DNA from: a bacterium 210917-DFI.7.65
GTDB lineage: Bacteria > Bacillota > Clostridia > Oscillospirales > Oscillospiraceae
Assembly (NCBI GenBank): GCA_020555865.1
Contig: JAJCJJ010000007.1
Coordinates: 1 to 64,000, forward strand
DNA: 64,000 nucleotides
Direction of reading: 5' to 3'
The notes under the pieces are model-generated. The model was given only the letters and a program-made list of their open reading frames with translations. It was not told the origin of the DNA and made no database searches. This document shows positions 1 through 8,596 of the stretch, in pieces. Numbering within the stretch: the stretch's first letter is position 1; each line of letters begins with the position of its first letter. Position numbers and translations under genes: made by a program.

Positions 1-88
1 TGTTCCCATTCCGAACACAGTAGTTAAGCTCATTTCTGCTCACAATACTTGGCTGGAGACGGCCCGGGAAGATAGGTAGCGCCAACAT
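1..88 (+). rRNA. 5S ribosomal RNA, 3' part
   Basis: The window opens inside a 5S rRNA. The conserved CCGAACACAG segment of loop B/C and the 3' half (GGAGAC, GGGAAGATAGGT, ending near GCCAACAT) are present, and the 5' end lies outside the window. It is followed at once by a strong hairpin terminator, so this is the distal end of an rRNA operon. The exact 3' end is uncertain by a few bases. Confidence 0.93.
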
Positions 89-93
89 GTAAG

Positions 94-122
94 AAGCTCC
101 ACAGTTCTTCTGTGGAGCTTTT
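94..122 (+). terminator. rRNA operon terminator
   Basis: An 11-bp perfect stem (AAGCTCCACAG with its complement) around a 5-base loop is followed by a T-rich run. It lies directly after the 5S rRNA. Confidence 0.92.
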
Positions 123-154
123 ATTTTGTATTTTGAACCAATGGAAAGGTTCCT

Positions 155-182
155 TTGCAAATGTTCTTTTTTATGGTATACT
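155..182 (+). promoter_or_regulatory. Sigma-A promoter for the zinc-ribbon gene
   Basis: TTGCAA (155-160) and TATACT (177-182) are separated by 16 bases, 40 bases before the start at 222. The promoter lies just past the rRNA terminator, so the downstream genes are a separate unit. Confidence 0.6.
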
Positions 183-221
183 AAAAAATATGTAAAAAGA
201 AGCCTAATATGGAGGAGCTTT

Positions 222-845
222 ATGGAAGAAGCAAAACGTGCGTTTGGTTTTGTATGCCCCCACTGCGGTAAGCCGGTTTATGCGGAACGGACATCCTTTG
301 CGATGGCGGCTGGAAGAATGGATATCATTTGTGAATGCGGTAAATCAACACTGCATATGGAACCGGATGCTCTGCAGCAGTATCATTTGCAGGTACCTTG
401 TGGTGTGTGCGGCGGAGTCCATGACGCCGTGTGCCATGATCAGGCCCTGTTTTCCGGACGGGGGATTGGGCTGGCCTGTGCGAAGGCGCAACAGCTGTGC
501 TGCTACATTGGTTGGCCGGAAGAGGTGCATGTCAAGCTGGATGCGCTGGCAGAACTTTGCGCAGGATTGCGGGAAAAAGAACAGCGACCGGAAGAACAAG
601 AGACGGAAGCGTTTTATAACGATGTAATTATGTATGAAGTGCTTTCGGAATTGAAGGAGATTGCAGGCAGAGGCGGTGTCTCCTGTGCCTGCGGCGGCAA
701 ACATTGGACGATGAAAGTGCATCATGCAGCAGTGGATCTTGTTTGCGGGGATTGCGGTGCGGCGTTGCGTATTCCGGCTGCTAATGATGATGATCTGGAT
801 AATTTATGCTGTCAGATGAAATTGGTTATTCCAGGCAAGATGTAA
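222..845 (+). CDS. Hypothetical zinc-ribbon-type protein with several Cys pairs
   Basis: A 207-residue protein of unknown function. The start is set by GGAGG at 211-215, 6 bases before the ATG; the frame stays open upstream but has no such site. Cysteine pairs of the form CPHCG, CECG, CGVCGG, CACGG and CGDCG are spread from end to end, as in proteins with two or more zinc ribbons. No signal peptide or membrane segment is visible, so it is probably cytoplasmic. The following thioesterase gene starts 23 bases downstream and may be co-transcribed. Zinc binding is inferred from the Cys pattern alone, and I do not recognise a named family. Confidence 0.8.
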   Translation: MEEAKRAFGFVCPHCGKPVYAERTSFAMAAGRMDIICECGKSTLHMEPDALQQYHLQVPCGVCGGVHDAVCHDQALFSGRGIGLACAKAQQLCCYIGWPEEVHVKLDALAELCAGLREKEQRPEEQETEAFYNDVIMYEVLSELKEIAGRGGVSCACGGKHWTMKVHHAAVDLVCGDCGAALRIPAANDDDLDNLCCQMKLVIPGKM

Positions 846-868
846 TTTATGATAAAGCAGGGGGTTGT

Positions 869-1597
869 ATGAACAAAATTTATGAGAATGAGTATCCTAT
901 CCGAGTGATCGATACGGACTTGTTTCGGTTGTGCCGGCCGTCATCGTTGATGGATTTTATGCAGGAGTCTGCTATGGAACATACCGTGGACCTTGGCATA
1001 AGTTCGGAGGATTTGATTAAAGTTCGTGCGATTTGGATGCTGGTTCGTATGAAATATACGATTCACCGCCCCATTCGCGGCGGCGAAGTGCTGCGTATTA
1101 AAACTTGGGGCCGCCGCCCCACCGGGGTCTTTGTGATGCGGGACTATGAGCTGTATGTGGGCCAAGAGCGTGTGGGTGAAGCGGTCAGTACCTGGGTTTT
1201 GGGGGATATAGAGAACCATTCCTTGTTGAGGGCGGAAGATCTGCTTTCGCCGGAGGGCGCTTTGGAACAGGATCATCCATTGGAGAAATTGGGGAAGATC
1301 CGGATGCCGAAGGATATGGAAGAGGTGGAGGAGCGCCGGATCGGTTATAGTGAAACCGATCTCAACGGTCACGCCAACAATACACGCTATGCAGATTACG
1401 CCTGTGATGCAATTCGGTTTGAAGCACTGGCAGGATGCTATGTAAAGGAACTGCAGATTACTTATAGCGCTGAGTGCCTAGCGGGACAGACGATTCGTAT
1501 GCTGCGCCAGAAACAGAATCATACATATTATGTGCGCGGTGTAGACAAAGATGGAAAGTCCCATTTTGATATTCGTATGGAACTTGCCGAAATTTGA
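869..1597 (+). CDS. Acyl-ACP thioesterase (FatA/FatB-like)
   Basis: A 242-residue acyl-[acyl carrier protein] thioesterase, which releases free fatty acids from acyl-ACP. The family has two hotdog folds. The N-terminal one holds the conserved MQESAxEH segment and IWMLVRMKYTIHR, and the C-terminal one holds ETDLNGHANNTRYADY, the Asp-Asn-His-Asn region that carries catalytic residues in this family. Length matches bacterial members. The start at 869 follows GCAGGGGG at 858-864; an earlier in-frame ATG at 806 lies inside the preceding gene and is less likely. In Clostridia such enzymes probably tune membrane lipid or recycle acyl chains (inference). Confidence 0.88.
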   Translation: MNKIYENEYPIRVIDTDLFRLCRPSSLMDFMQESAMEHTVDLGISSEDLIKVRAIWMLVRMKYTIHRPIRGGEVLRIKTWGRRPTGVFVMRDYELYVGQERVGEAVSTWVLGDIENHSLLRAEDLLSPEGALEQDHPLEKLGKIRMPKDMEEVEERRIGYSETDLNGHANNTRYADYACDAIRFEALAGCYVKELQITYSAECLAGQTIRMLRQKQNHTYYVRGVDKDGKSHFDIRMELAEI

Positions 1598-1616
1598 CGG
1601 CGTTGTCTTACGATGA

Positions 1617-1645
1617 TTGACAATCCTGTCGGAAAGCCGTACAAT
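1617..1645 (+). promoter_or_regulatory. Sigma-A promoter of guaB
   Basis: Consensus TTGACA (1617-1622), a 17-base spacer and TACAAT (1640-1645) lie 48 bases before the guaB start. No purine-riboswitch-like fold is visible in the short leader. Confidence 0.8.
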
Positions 1646-1692
1646 AAGATTCCATATACAGTATCTTAAATCGATACAGGAGGTAGAAAAAC

Positions 1693-3207
1693 ATGGCGAA
1701 GTTTTTTGAAGAACCGTCCCATACATTCAGCGAATATCTCTTGGTACCCGGATATTCCAGTGCAGAGTGCGTCCCGGACCGGGTGAGTTTGAAAACGCCA
1801 CTGGTCAAGTTCCGTAAAGGCGAGGAAAGCGCCATTACCATGAATATCCCGATGGTTTCTGCAATTATGCAGTCCGTATCCAACGATACCATGGCCATCG
1901 CGCTGGCCAAGGAAGGCGGCGTATCGTTTATTTACGGTTCGCAGACCATTGAAGAAGAAGCGGCAATGATTGCCCGGGTGAAGGCTTACAAAGCCGGCTT
2001 TGTCGTCAGCGACAGCAATATCACGCCGGAGCATACATTGGCGGATATCCTGGCGCTTAAGGAACAGACTGGTCACTCCACTGTGGCGGTCACTGAGGAT
2101 GGCACGCCCAATGGCAAACTGGTGGGCATTGTCACCAGCCGCGATTACCGTGTCAGCCGCATGGGTCCGGAACTGAAAGTCAAAGAGTTTATGACGCCCA
2201 TTGACAAGCTGGTGACGGCGCCCAAGAGCACTACCCTGAAAGAGGCCAACGACATCATTTGGGACAATAAGCTCAATGCGCTGCCTATTCTGGACGATGA
2301 GGGTCACCTCCTGTATATGGTTTTCCGTAAGGATTATTCTGATCATAAAGCCAGCCCTCTGGAGCTGTTGGACAGCCAGAAGCGCTATATCGTGGGTGCG
2401 GGTATCAATACTCGGGATTATGAGCAGCGTGTCCCCGCCTTGTTGGCTGCCGGAGCGGACGTGCTGTGTATCGATTCTTCCGAGGGCTTTTCTGAGTGGC
2501 AGAAGCGTACCATCGAATGGGTGCGCAAGACATATGGCGAAAGTGTGAAGATCGGTGCGGGTAACGTGGTGGATGGTGAAGGCTTCCGCTTTTTGGCGGA
2601 GTGCGGCGCGGACTTTATCAAAGTCGGTATTGGCGGTGGTTCCATCTGCATTACCCGTGAGCAGAAAGGTATCGGCCGCGGTCAGGCAACGGCTCTGATC
2701 GATGTGTGCCGTGAGCGTGACGCTTATTATGAGGAAACCGGCGTATACATTCCTGTGTGCTCCGATGGTGGTATCGTGCATGATTATCATGTGACGCTGG
2801 CACTGGCTATGGGCGCAGATTTCCTGATGCTGGGCCGGTATTTTGCGCGCTTTGATGAAAGCCCCACCAATCGCGTGCGCATCAATGGAAACTATATGAA
2901 AGAATACTGGGGTGAAGGCAGCGCCCGTGCCCGCAACTGGCAGCGGTATGATTTGGGCGGCGCCCAGAAGCTGAGCTTTGTGGAAGGCGTGGATTCCTAT
3001 GTGCCTTATGCTGGCAGTTTGAAGGAAAATGTGGGTGTAACGCTCTATAAGGTGCGTTCCACCATGTGCAACTGCGGCGCGCTGACGATTCCGGAGCTGC
3101 AGGAAAAGGCCAAGCTGACGCTGGTTTCCGCCACATCCATTGTCGAAGGCGGCGCCCACGATGTGGTGCTGAAAGAGAGCAGCAACCCTGGCTTCAATAA
3201 TAACTGA
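1693..3207 (+). CDS. guaB: IMP dehydrogenase
   Basis: A 504-residue inosine-5'-monophosphate dehydrogenase, oxidising IMP to XMP with NAD, the committed step of GMP synthesis. The TIM barrel is interrupted by a CBS pair at about residues 100-220 ([25 protein letters not shown]). The catalytic loop [15 protein letters not shown] carries the nucleophilic Cys at residue 319, and the substrate region [10 protein letters not shown] and flap-like RARNWQRYD follow. Length is normal for the family. AGGAGG ends about 10 bases before the ATG. The gene has its own promoter and terminator, so it is monocistronic. Confidence 0.97.
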   Translation: MAKFFEEPSHTFSEYLLVPGYSSAECVPDRVSLKTPLVKFRKGEESAITMNIPMVSAIMQSVSNDTMAIALAKEGGVSFIYGSQTIEEEAAMIARVKAYKAGFVVSDSNITPEHTLADILALKEQTGHSTVAVTEDGTPNGKLVGIVTSRDYRVSRMGPELKVKEFMTPIDKLVTAPKSTTLKEANDIIWDNKLNALPILDDEGHLLYMVFRKDYSDHKASPLELLDSQKRYIVGAGINTRDYEQRVPALLAAGADVLCIDSSEGFSEWQKRTIEWVRKTYGESVKIGAGNVVDGEGFRFLAECGADFIKVGIGGGSICITREQKGIGRGQATALIDVCRERDAYYEETGVYIPVCSDGGIVHDYHVTLALAMGADFLMLGRYFARFDESPTNRVRINGNYMKEYWGEGSARARNWQRYDLGGAQKLSFVEGVDSYVPYAGSLKENVGVTLYKVRSTMCNCGALTIPELQEKAKLTLVSATSIVEGGAHDVVLKESSNPGFNNN

Positions 3208-3220
3208 ATACTGAATGAAG

Positions 3221-3249
3221 AAAAGCCACCGCTGAAGCGGTGGCTTTTT
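3221..3249 (+). terminator. guaB terminator
   Basis: An AAAGCCACCGC stem with a TGAA loop and its complement, followed by a T run, 14 bases after the guaB stop. Confidence 0.93.
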
Positions 3250-3285
3250 CATCTAAAGGCGTTTGGTCTCCGAACCATTTGTGCA

Positions 3286-3410
3286 GGTTTCAGATGCAGG
3301 AAACAAAGAAGGGCTCGCGGGACCCAATAGGGCTGTCCGGCAAATTGGCGGAATAGGAAAGCAATTCCGGTGCAATCGCCGGATTCTACTTTACAAAGGG
3401 ACAGCCCAGG
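3286..3410 (+). ncRNA. Structured leader resembling a cobalamin riboswitch
   Basis: Between the guaB terminator and the dehydratase-type operon lies a long non-coding leader with nested pairing. GGGCTGTCC (3330-3338) pairs with GGACAGCCC (3398-3406). Inside it, AATAGGAAAG is followed by the hairpin TCCGG-TGCAATCG-CCGGA (3366-3383), then CTACTTTAC. This order resembles the conserved cobalamin riboswitch core (AA-GGGAA, GG-TG-AA-CC loop, ACTGT), with departures. A hairpin GTTTC/GAAAC precedes it at 3287-3304. The B12-box equivalent is poor (CAGCCCAGGGATTATAC). It could be a diverged cobalamin aptamer or another RNA class. The fold and its position ahead of one operon are seen; the ligand is inferred. 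Confidence 0.45.
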
Positions 3411-3473
3411 GATTATACTAATTCAATACGGCGTTTTGGACGCTGGCAGATCCCGGAAAGTGAGGTCCCCCTT

Positions 3474-4745
3474 ATGGGAAAAATTGTTGAGACGTTTGGA
3501 AAAGTCATTCAGGACGAATGTGATAAGAATCCTTCCGCGGCACGTAAGCTGCTGCTGGCGGGCTATCATGCGCAGAATCTGCGCTGGAAGACGGTGCCGG
3601 GCAAACGGGTGTCAAAGGCGGCGCAGCTGGCATCGGTGGAGACTATGAATTCCATGATTGCGCCCCTGGCGCATGCCGGGCGAGCGGCTATGGTCAGTCT
3701 GTTTACGCCCTGTGAGCTGCTGCAGGTGGCGGGACTGCATCCCTATTCCTGCGAGGGCTTTGGCTGTTTCCTCTCAGGTACCCATGCCGAGCGTGCTTTT
3801 TTGCAGCACGCGGAAAACGAAGGTTTGCCTGAAACCTTTTGCTCTTACCACAAAGTGTTTATTGGCGCGGCGGAAAAAGGGCTGATGCCCAAGCCTCGCT
3901 TTATTATCAATACGACCTTGGCCTGTGACGCCAATCTCCTGACGTTCCGCCGTCTGGCGGACTTCTTCGGTGTGAAGCAGTACGTGATTGATGTGCCTTA
4001 CGGGCAGGATGAAGAGGCGGTGCAGTATGTGGCTGAGCAGCTGCGCGGCATGAAAGCGTTTATTGAAGCGGAAACGGGCGAAAAGATCGACGAAGGAAAA
4101 TTGGCGAAAGCCGTGGGCCGCAGCCAGAGGAGCATGGATAATTTCCGGCGCTTCATGGCGCTGAGTGCGAACAAGCAGCAGATGGCCACTGTGACCGACC
4201 AGATGTTTTCTGCTTTTATGCTGCATAACTTGTTAGGCACCGAGGGAGCGGAGCGGTTTACCGTTCAATGCCTGAAAACGGTGAAAAACGCACCGGCTGC
4301 CAAGGGAAAGCGCCTGTTGTGGATGCATACCATTCCCTATTGGGTGGCGCCTTTGCGCGAAGTGCTGGATTATAATGAGGCGGTGCAGGTGGTCGGCTGT
4401 GACATGAGTTTTGAGGGATTGATACAGGGCGATACAGCAGATCCCTATCGTGCCATGGCGCAGCGGGTGGTGTATTCTGCATTCAACGGTCCGGTGCAGC
4501 GCCGCATTGACCGGGGGCTGGAGGCAGCACGGGAACTGAAAGCCGACGGTGTGATCTGGTTTTGCCACTGGGGCTGCAAGCATACCTTGGGCGGTGCGCA
4601 GATTGCCAAACAGAAATTTGAGGCAGCGGGCTATCCCTGCCTGATTCTGGACGGCGACGGCTGCGACCGCAGCCATGGCGGCGAGGGTCAGATGGCCACG
4701 CGTGTGGAGGCCTTTATTGAAATGCTGGGGGGAGAACAGGTATGA
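3474..4745 (+). CDS. 2-hydroxyacyl-CoA dehydratase (HgdB/BcrC-type) family FeS protein
   Basis: A 423-residue member of the HgdB/HgdC-like dehydratase family that also includes the double-cubane-cluster proteins. Cysteines expected to bind [4Fe-4S] are seen in FTPCELL (Cys80), in a CSYHK segment, and in FCHWGCKH near residues 364-368, followed by DGDGCDRSHGGEGQ. In this family an ATP-driven activase feeds single low-potential electrons to the FeS protein. The next gene is a fusion carrying that activase. The ATG follows GAGG by 8 bases, and the stop overlaps the next start by 4 bases (ATGA), so the two are coupled. The substrate cannot be read from sequence; no CoA-transferase gene is nearby, which weakens a fermentation role. 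Confidence 0.82.
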   Translation: MGKIVETFGKVIQDECDKNPSAARKLLLAGYHAQNLRWKTVPGKRVSKAAQLASVETMNSMIAPLAHAGRAAMVSLFTPCELLQVAGLHPYSCEGFGCFLSGTHAERAFLQHAENEGLPETFCSYHKVFIGAAEKGLMPKPRFIINTTLACDANLLTFRRLADFFGVKQYVIDVPYGQDEEAVQYVAEQLRGMKAFIEAETGEKIDEGKLAKAVGRSQRSMDNFRRFMALSANKQQMATVTDQMFSAFMLHNLLGTEGAERFTVQCLKTVKNAPAAKGKRLLWMHTIPYWVAPLREVLDYNEAVQVVGCDMSFEGLIQGDTADPYRAMAQRVVYSAFNGPVQRRIDRGLEAARELKADGVIWFCHWGCKHTLGGAQIAKQKFEAAGYPCLILDGDGCDRSHGGEGQMATRVEAFIEMLGGEQV

Positions 4746-6394
4746 GCGTGACCCATTATATTTGCAAATACACTCCGGTGGAGCTGCTGCGCGCCTTTGG
4801 CGGCGAAGTGGCCATTTTGAATCATATGCCGGACAATTTCGACCTCAGTGATCAGGTCAGCCACCCCAATCTCTGCGGCTTCGGCAAAGCACTGCTGGAA
4901 GCGTGCATGGAGGGACAGGTAAAGGAACTGGTGCTGGTCAACTGCTGCGACACCATCCGCAGTGCCTACGACGTGCTGCTGGAAAGCGGAAAACTGGATT
5001 TTATCTTTATGCTGGACATGCTTCACAATACGGACGCATGCTCCCGCGAACGCACCAGAAACGAATTGCTGCGTCTGGCGAAGGCATACGGAGCCTATAA
5101 GGGTACAGCTTTTGATGAAGCGAAATTTTTTGCTGCCTTTGAAGAGCGGCCCCGGCCCAGCGAGGACTATATCAGCGTGCTCGGCGCCCGGGTGGGGGAT
5201 GAATTGTTTCAGATGATGGAACGCTCCATGCCCATGCCGGTGCGCAACGACACGTGCGTGAACAACCGCTCTGTGGCTGCGCCGGAGGAAACAGGGATGG
5301 ATTTCGACGTCCTGATGGAATGGTATGCCGCAGCGCTGCTGGGCCAGCTGCCCTGTATGCGCATGACGGATACAGCCGGGCGGAAACAGTTGGTGAACGA
5401 TCCGCATCTGAAGGCGGTTATCTATCACACGGTAAAATTCTGCGATTATTACGGGTTTGAATACTCCCATCTGCGCCGGGAACTGACGCAGCCGATGCTC
5501 AAACTGGAATCGGACTATACAGTCCAGAGCAGCGGGCAGCTGCTGACCCGCCTGGAAGCGTTTGCCGAAAGCATGTCTCCGGCGGTACAGACAAGCGAAA
5601 GGAAGAAAAAGATGAACGGAAAAGGACTTTATGTAGGCATCGACAGCGGATCCACCAGTACAGATGTGGTGATTTTGAACGAGGAACAGGAGATTGTTTC
5701 CCAGGTGATCCTGCCCACCGGAGCGGGTGCTGCGGCAGGCGCTGACCGGGCGCTGGAGGAAGCGCTTCGTCAGGCGAACCTCACGCGGGAGGATTTGACT
5801 GCCATTGTGACCACCGGCTATGGCCGCACGGCGATTCAAAGCGGCGATAAATCCATTACTGAGATTACCTGCCATGCCAGAGGGGCCTTTTTCCTGAACC
5901 CCAACGTGCGCACGATCATTGACATCGGCGGGCAGGACAGCAAGGTGATTCGTATCGATGATACCGGCAATGTGACCAACTTTGTGATGAACGACAAGTG
6001 CGCTGCAGGCACGGGCCGTTTTCTGGAGCTGATGGCCCGTACGCTGGAGCTGTCCTTGGAGCAGATGAGTGAAATGGGGCTCACTTGGAAGGAGGACATC
6101 ACCATTTCCAGCATGTGCACAGTGTTTGCCGAGTCTGAAGTGGTGTCCCTGATCGCACAGGATAAGACCGCGGCGGATATCATTCACGGCCTCAATGAGT
6201 CTGTTGCCGCCAAGACCTGTGCTTTGGTCAAGCGCGTGGGCGGCGAGGGAGATTATATGATGACCGGCGGCGTGTCGAAAAACAAAGGCGTGGTGGACGC
6301 CATTGAGCGCAGGCTGGGGGTGAAGCTGTGCATTTCCGACGCTGCCCAGCTGAACGGAGCTTTGGGCGCGGCGCTGTTTGCCATGGAACTGTGA
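4742..6394 (+). CDS. Fusion of a dehydratase-like domain to an ATP-dependent activase (HgdC/BadF type)
   Basis: A 550-residue two-domain protein. Residues 1-280 resemble the dehydratase subunit fold (CGFGKALLEA, VLVNCCDTIRSAYDVL). Residues 291-550 are an ASKHA-fold activase: phosphate loop GIDSGSTSTDVV, DIGGQDSKV, and the cluster ligands in NDKCAAGTGRF and SSMCTVFAESEV, which in activases hold a [4Fe-4S] between two subunits. It would hydrolyse ATP to push electrons onto the partner encoded just upstream. An internal ATG at 5612 begins exactly at the activase domain and has GGAAG 6 bases ahead, so a free activase may also be made. Activases are usually separate proteins, so the fusion is notable. 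Confidence 0.85.
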   Translation: MSVTHYICKYTPVELLRAFGGEVAILNHMPDNFDLSDQVSHPNLCGFGKALLEACMEGQVKELVLVNCCDTIRSAYDVLLESGKLDFIFMLDMLHNTDACSRERTRNELLRLAKAYGAYKGTAFDEAKFFAAFEERPRPSEDYISVLGARVGDELFQMMERSMPMPVRNDTCVNNRSVAAPEETGMDFDVLMEWYAAALLGQLPCMRMTDTAGRKQLVNDPHLKAVIYHTVKFCDYYGFEYSHLRRELTQPMLKLESDYTVQSSGQLLTRLEAFAESMSPAVQTSERKKKMNGKGLYVGIDSGSTSTDVVILNEEQEIVSQVILPTGAGAAAGADRALEEALRQANLTREDLTAIVTTGYGRTAIQSGDKSITEITCHARGAFFLNPNVRTIIDIGGQDSKVIRIDDTGNVTNFVMNDKCAAGTGRFLELMARTLELSLEQMSEMGLTWKEDITISSMCTVFAESEVVSLIAQDKTAADIIHGLNESVAAKTCALVKRVGGEGDYMMTGGVSKNKGVVDAIERRLGVKLCISDAAQLNGALGAALFAMEL

Positions 6395-6397
6395 GCG

Positions 6398-7267
6398 ATG
6401 CGATATATCGGAAGTGTTTATCGTCCGCCCTCGGAGGCCTATAGCCTGATTGTACAGCTCACCGTGGGCTGCAGCCACAACCGCTGTGCCTTCTGCAGCA
6501 TGTACCGGGAAAAGCAGTTTTTTGTGCGAGCGGTGGAGGAGGTACTGGCCGATCTGGCCTGGTGCCGGCGGCAGTACGCCTCGATCGGCCGGATTTTTCT
6601 GGCTGACGGCGATGCGCTGATCGCACCTGCCGAGGATTTGCTGCGTATTCTGGAGTATATCCGAACCGAAATCCCTGAGTGTGAGCGAGTGAGCTGCTAT
6701 GCCTCGCCCAAAAGCGTGCGGCGGAAAACGGACGCAGAGCTGCGCGCCCTGCGTGCGGCAAATTTGCAGATGGTGTATATGGGGCTGGAATCCGGAAGCG
6801 ACGACATCCTGCGCCGCATGCGCAAGGGGGGCAGCGCTGCGCAGATTGTGGAGGCAGCTCAGCGGGTGCGCGGGGCGGAAATGGCGTTGTCTGTTACAGC
6901 GATTTCCGGCCTGGGCGGCCGGGCGCAGTGGCAGGAGCATGCTGAAGCCACAGGGGCGGCTCTGTCGCAGATAAAAGCGGAGTATATCGGGCTGCTAACC
7001 CTGATGGTGGAGCCGGGCACGCCGGCATTCCAATGGGTGCGGGAGGGTACGCTGCAGCTGCTTTCGCCCCAGGAGGTGCTGGCGGAGACCTATACGCTGC
7101 TGGCGCACACAGACAGCGAGGGCAGCGTGCTGCGCATGAACCATGCATCGAATTATTTGAGCCTGCGCGGTACGCTGAACCGCGACCGGAAAGCTTTGCT
7201 GGATCAGCTGCAAAGCGGTATGGACGGCAGCGTGCCCTTGAAACGCGAGGACTATCGCGCTCTGTGA
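6398..7267 (+). CDS. Radical SAM protein (Elp3/MiaB-like fold)
   Basis: A 289-residue radical SAM enzyme. The cluster motif is CSHNRCAFCSM (Cys-x4-Cys-x2-Cys) near residue 25, preceded by RPPSEAYSLIVQ, typical of an uncharacterised clostridial family. GLESGSDDILRRMRKG is the conserved SAM/ribose region. No extra C-terminal Cys cluster (SPASM or TRAM) is seen. It begins 3 bases after the activase fusion, so it is in the same transcript, behind the riboswitch-like leader. A role in maturing or repairing the dehydratase system is possible but inferred only from position. Confidence 0.85.
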   Translation: MRYIGSVYRPPSEAYSLIVQLTVGCSHNRCAFCSMYREKQFFVRAVEEVLADLAWCRRQYASIGRIFLADGDALIAPAEDLLRILEYIRTEIPECERVSCYASPKSVRRKTDAELRALRAANLQMVYMGLESGSDDILRRMRKGGSAAQIVEAAQRVRGAEMALSVTAISGLGGRAQWQEHAEATGAALSQIKAEYIGLLTLMVEPGTPAFQWVREGTLQLLSPQEVLAETYTLLAHTDSEGSVLRMNHASNYLSLRGTLNRDRKALLDQLQSGMDGSVPLKREDYRAL

Positions 7268-7292
7268 ACGGGAGGAAAGGGAGAGAGAAAGT

Positions 7293-8501
7293 GTGATCTC
7301 ATTTTTAAGTTCTGTGCTGATTGCCGGCCGCGAGAATGTCACAGATCCGGTGGTGCGGCAAAAATATGGTATGCTGTGCGGAGCGGTGGGTATTTGTCTG
7401 AATCTTTTGCTGTTTGCCGGAAAGTTTTTCGCCGGTACTGTGGCGAACTCCATCGCCATCACAGCAGACGCCGTCAACAATTTGTCGGATGCCGGCTCGT
7501 CCCTGATCACCCTGATCGGGTTCAAGCTGGCCGGACAGGCGCCGGATTTGAATCACCCCTTCGGCCATGGGCGCATCGAATATGTATCAGGCCTGATCGT
7601 CTCTTTTCTGATTATTTTGATGGGTGTGGAGCTGCTGAAATCTTCGGTGGAAAAGATTCTGCATCCGGAGGCGGTGGATGGCAGCCCGCTGGTGATTGCG
7701 ATTCTGGTGATCTCCATTTGTGTAAAAGTGTATATGTACCTCTACAACCACGGCATAGGCAAAAAAATCGATTCCGCAGCCATGAAAGCCACTGCGCTGG
7801 ACAGTCTCAGCGACACTGTAGCCACGCTGGCGGTGTTGGGCGCAACTGTGATTGCGCAGTGCACCGGTGCGATGATCGACGGCTGGTGCGGCATACTGGT
7901 GGCGTTCTTTATTCTTTATTCCGGTGTCAGCGCGGCCAGGGATACCATCAGCCCTTTGCTGGGCCAAAAACCGGAAGAAGCCTTTGTTGAGCAGATCGAA
8001 AAGATTGTGATAGCTCATCCGGAGGTGCAGGGAATGCACGACTTGATTGTGCACAATTACGGTCCCGGCCGGGTGATGATTTCGCTGCACGCGGAAGTGC
8101 CTGCTCAGGGCAATATTCTGATGCTGCACGATGCCATCGACAATATCGAATGTGAGCTGAAAGAGCGGCTCAAATGTGATGCGGTAATTCATATGGATCC
8201 CATTGTCACCGATGATCCGGCGGTCAATGCGCTGAAAGAGCAGGTTATGGCGCGGGTGCAGGCGATTGACCCGGCGCTGAGTATCCACGATTTTCGTATG
8301 GTGGCCGGGCCGACTCATACCAATGTGATTTTTGATCTGGAACTGCCCTATCATTTTCACCTGAAGGAGGAAGCGGTGGTACAGCAGCTCAAGGATTTTG
8401 TATCCGAGCTGGAGGGGCATCGCTATTTTGCTGTGATCCAGGTGGATCATTCCTATGTGGGAGGCGCTCCCAAAGCGCTGGATAAACAGGCGGACACCTG
8501 A
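7293..8501 (+). CDS. Cation diffusion facilitator transporter
   Basis: A 402-residue CDF family metal/proton antiporter of the inner membrane. Membrane segments run through about the first 210 residues. The transport-site motifs are DAVNNLSDAGSS and the HPFGHGR loop, then ALDSLSDT in a later helix, as in Zn/Mn/Fe exporters. The cytoplasmic C-terminal ferredoxin-like domain is followed by an extension of about 90 residues (DPAVNALKEQVMARVQ onward) longer than the minimal family. The start is GTG with GGAGGAAAGGGAG upstream. It is the last gene before a strong terminator; the metal cannot be assigned from sequence alone. Confidence 0.9.
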   Translation: MISFLSSVLIAGRENVTDPVVRQKYGMLCGAVGICLNLLLFAGKFFAGTVANSIAITADAVNNLSDAGSSLITLIGFKLAGQAPDLNHPFGHGRIEYVSGLIVSFLIILMGVELLKSSVEKILHPEAVDGSPLVIAILVISICVKVYMYLYNHGIGKKIDSAAMKATALDSLSDTVATLAVLGATVIAQCTGAMIDGWCGILVAFFILYSGVSAARDTISPLLGQKPEEAFVEQIEKIVIAHPEVQGMHDLIVHNYGPGRVMISLHAEVPAQGNILMLHDAIDNIECELKERLKCDAVIHMDPIVTDDPAVNALKEQVMARVQAIDPALSIHDFRMVAGPTHTNVIFDLELPYHFHLKEEAVVQQLKDFVSELEGHRYFAVIQVDHSYVGGAPKALDKQADT

Positions 8502-8537
8502 GAGAACCGCCGTATGGCAAAACTGCGAAAATAGAAA

Positions 8538-8571
8538 AGAGGGGGCGGGAGCGAAAGCTCCCGCCCCCTCT
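8538..8571. terminator. Strong bidirectional terminator
   Basis: A 15-bp GC-rich stem closed by a GAAA tetraloop sits between the convergent CDF gene and MerR gene. It has short T/A-rich flanks on both sides. Confidence 0.85.
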
Positions 8572-8596
8572 TCTGTTATGAGCAGTCTATCTTGCT

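Noticed and set aside
1666..3252. Long open frame antisense to guaB, also 4688-6940 antisense to the dehydratase/activase genes.
   Set aside because: These mirror frames follow from codon bias in GC-rich genes. They have no ribosome sites, no recognisable domains and odd His/Gln-rich composition, while the sense frames are clear enzymes.
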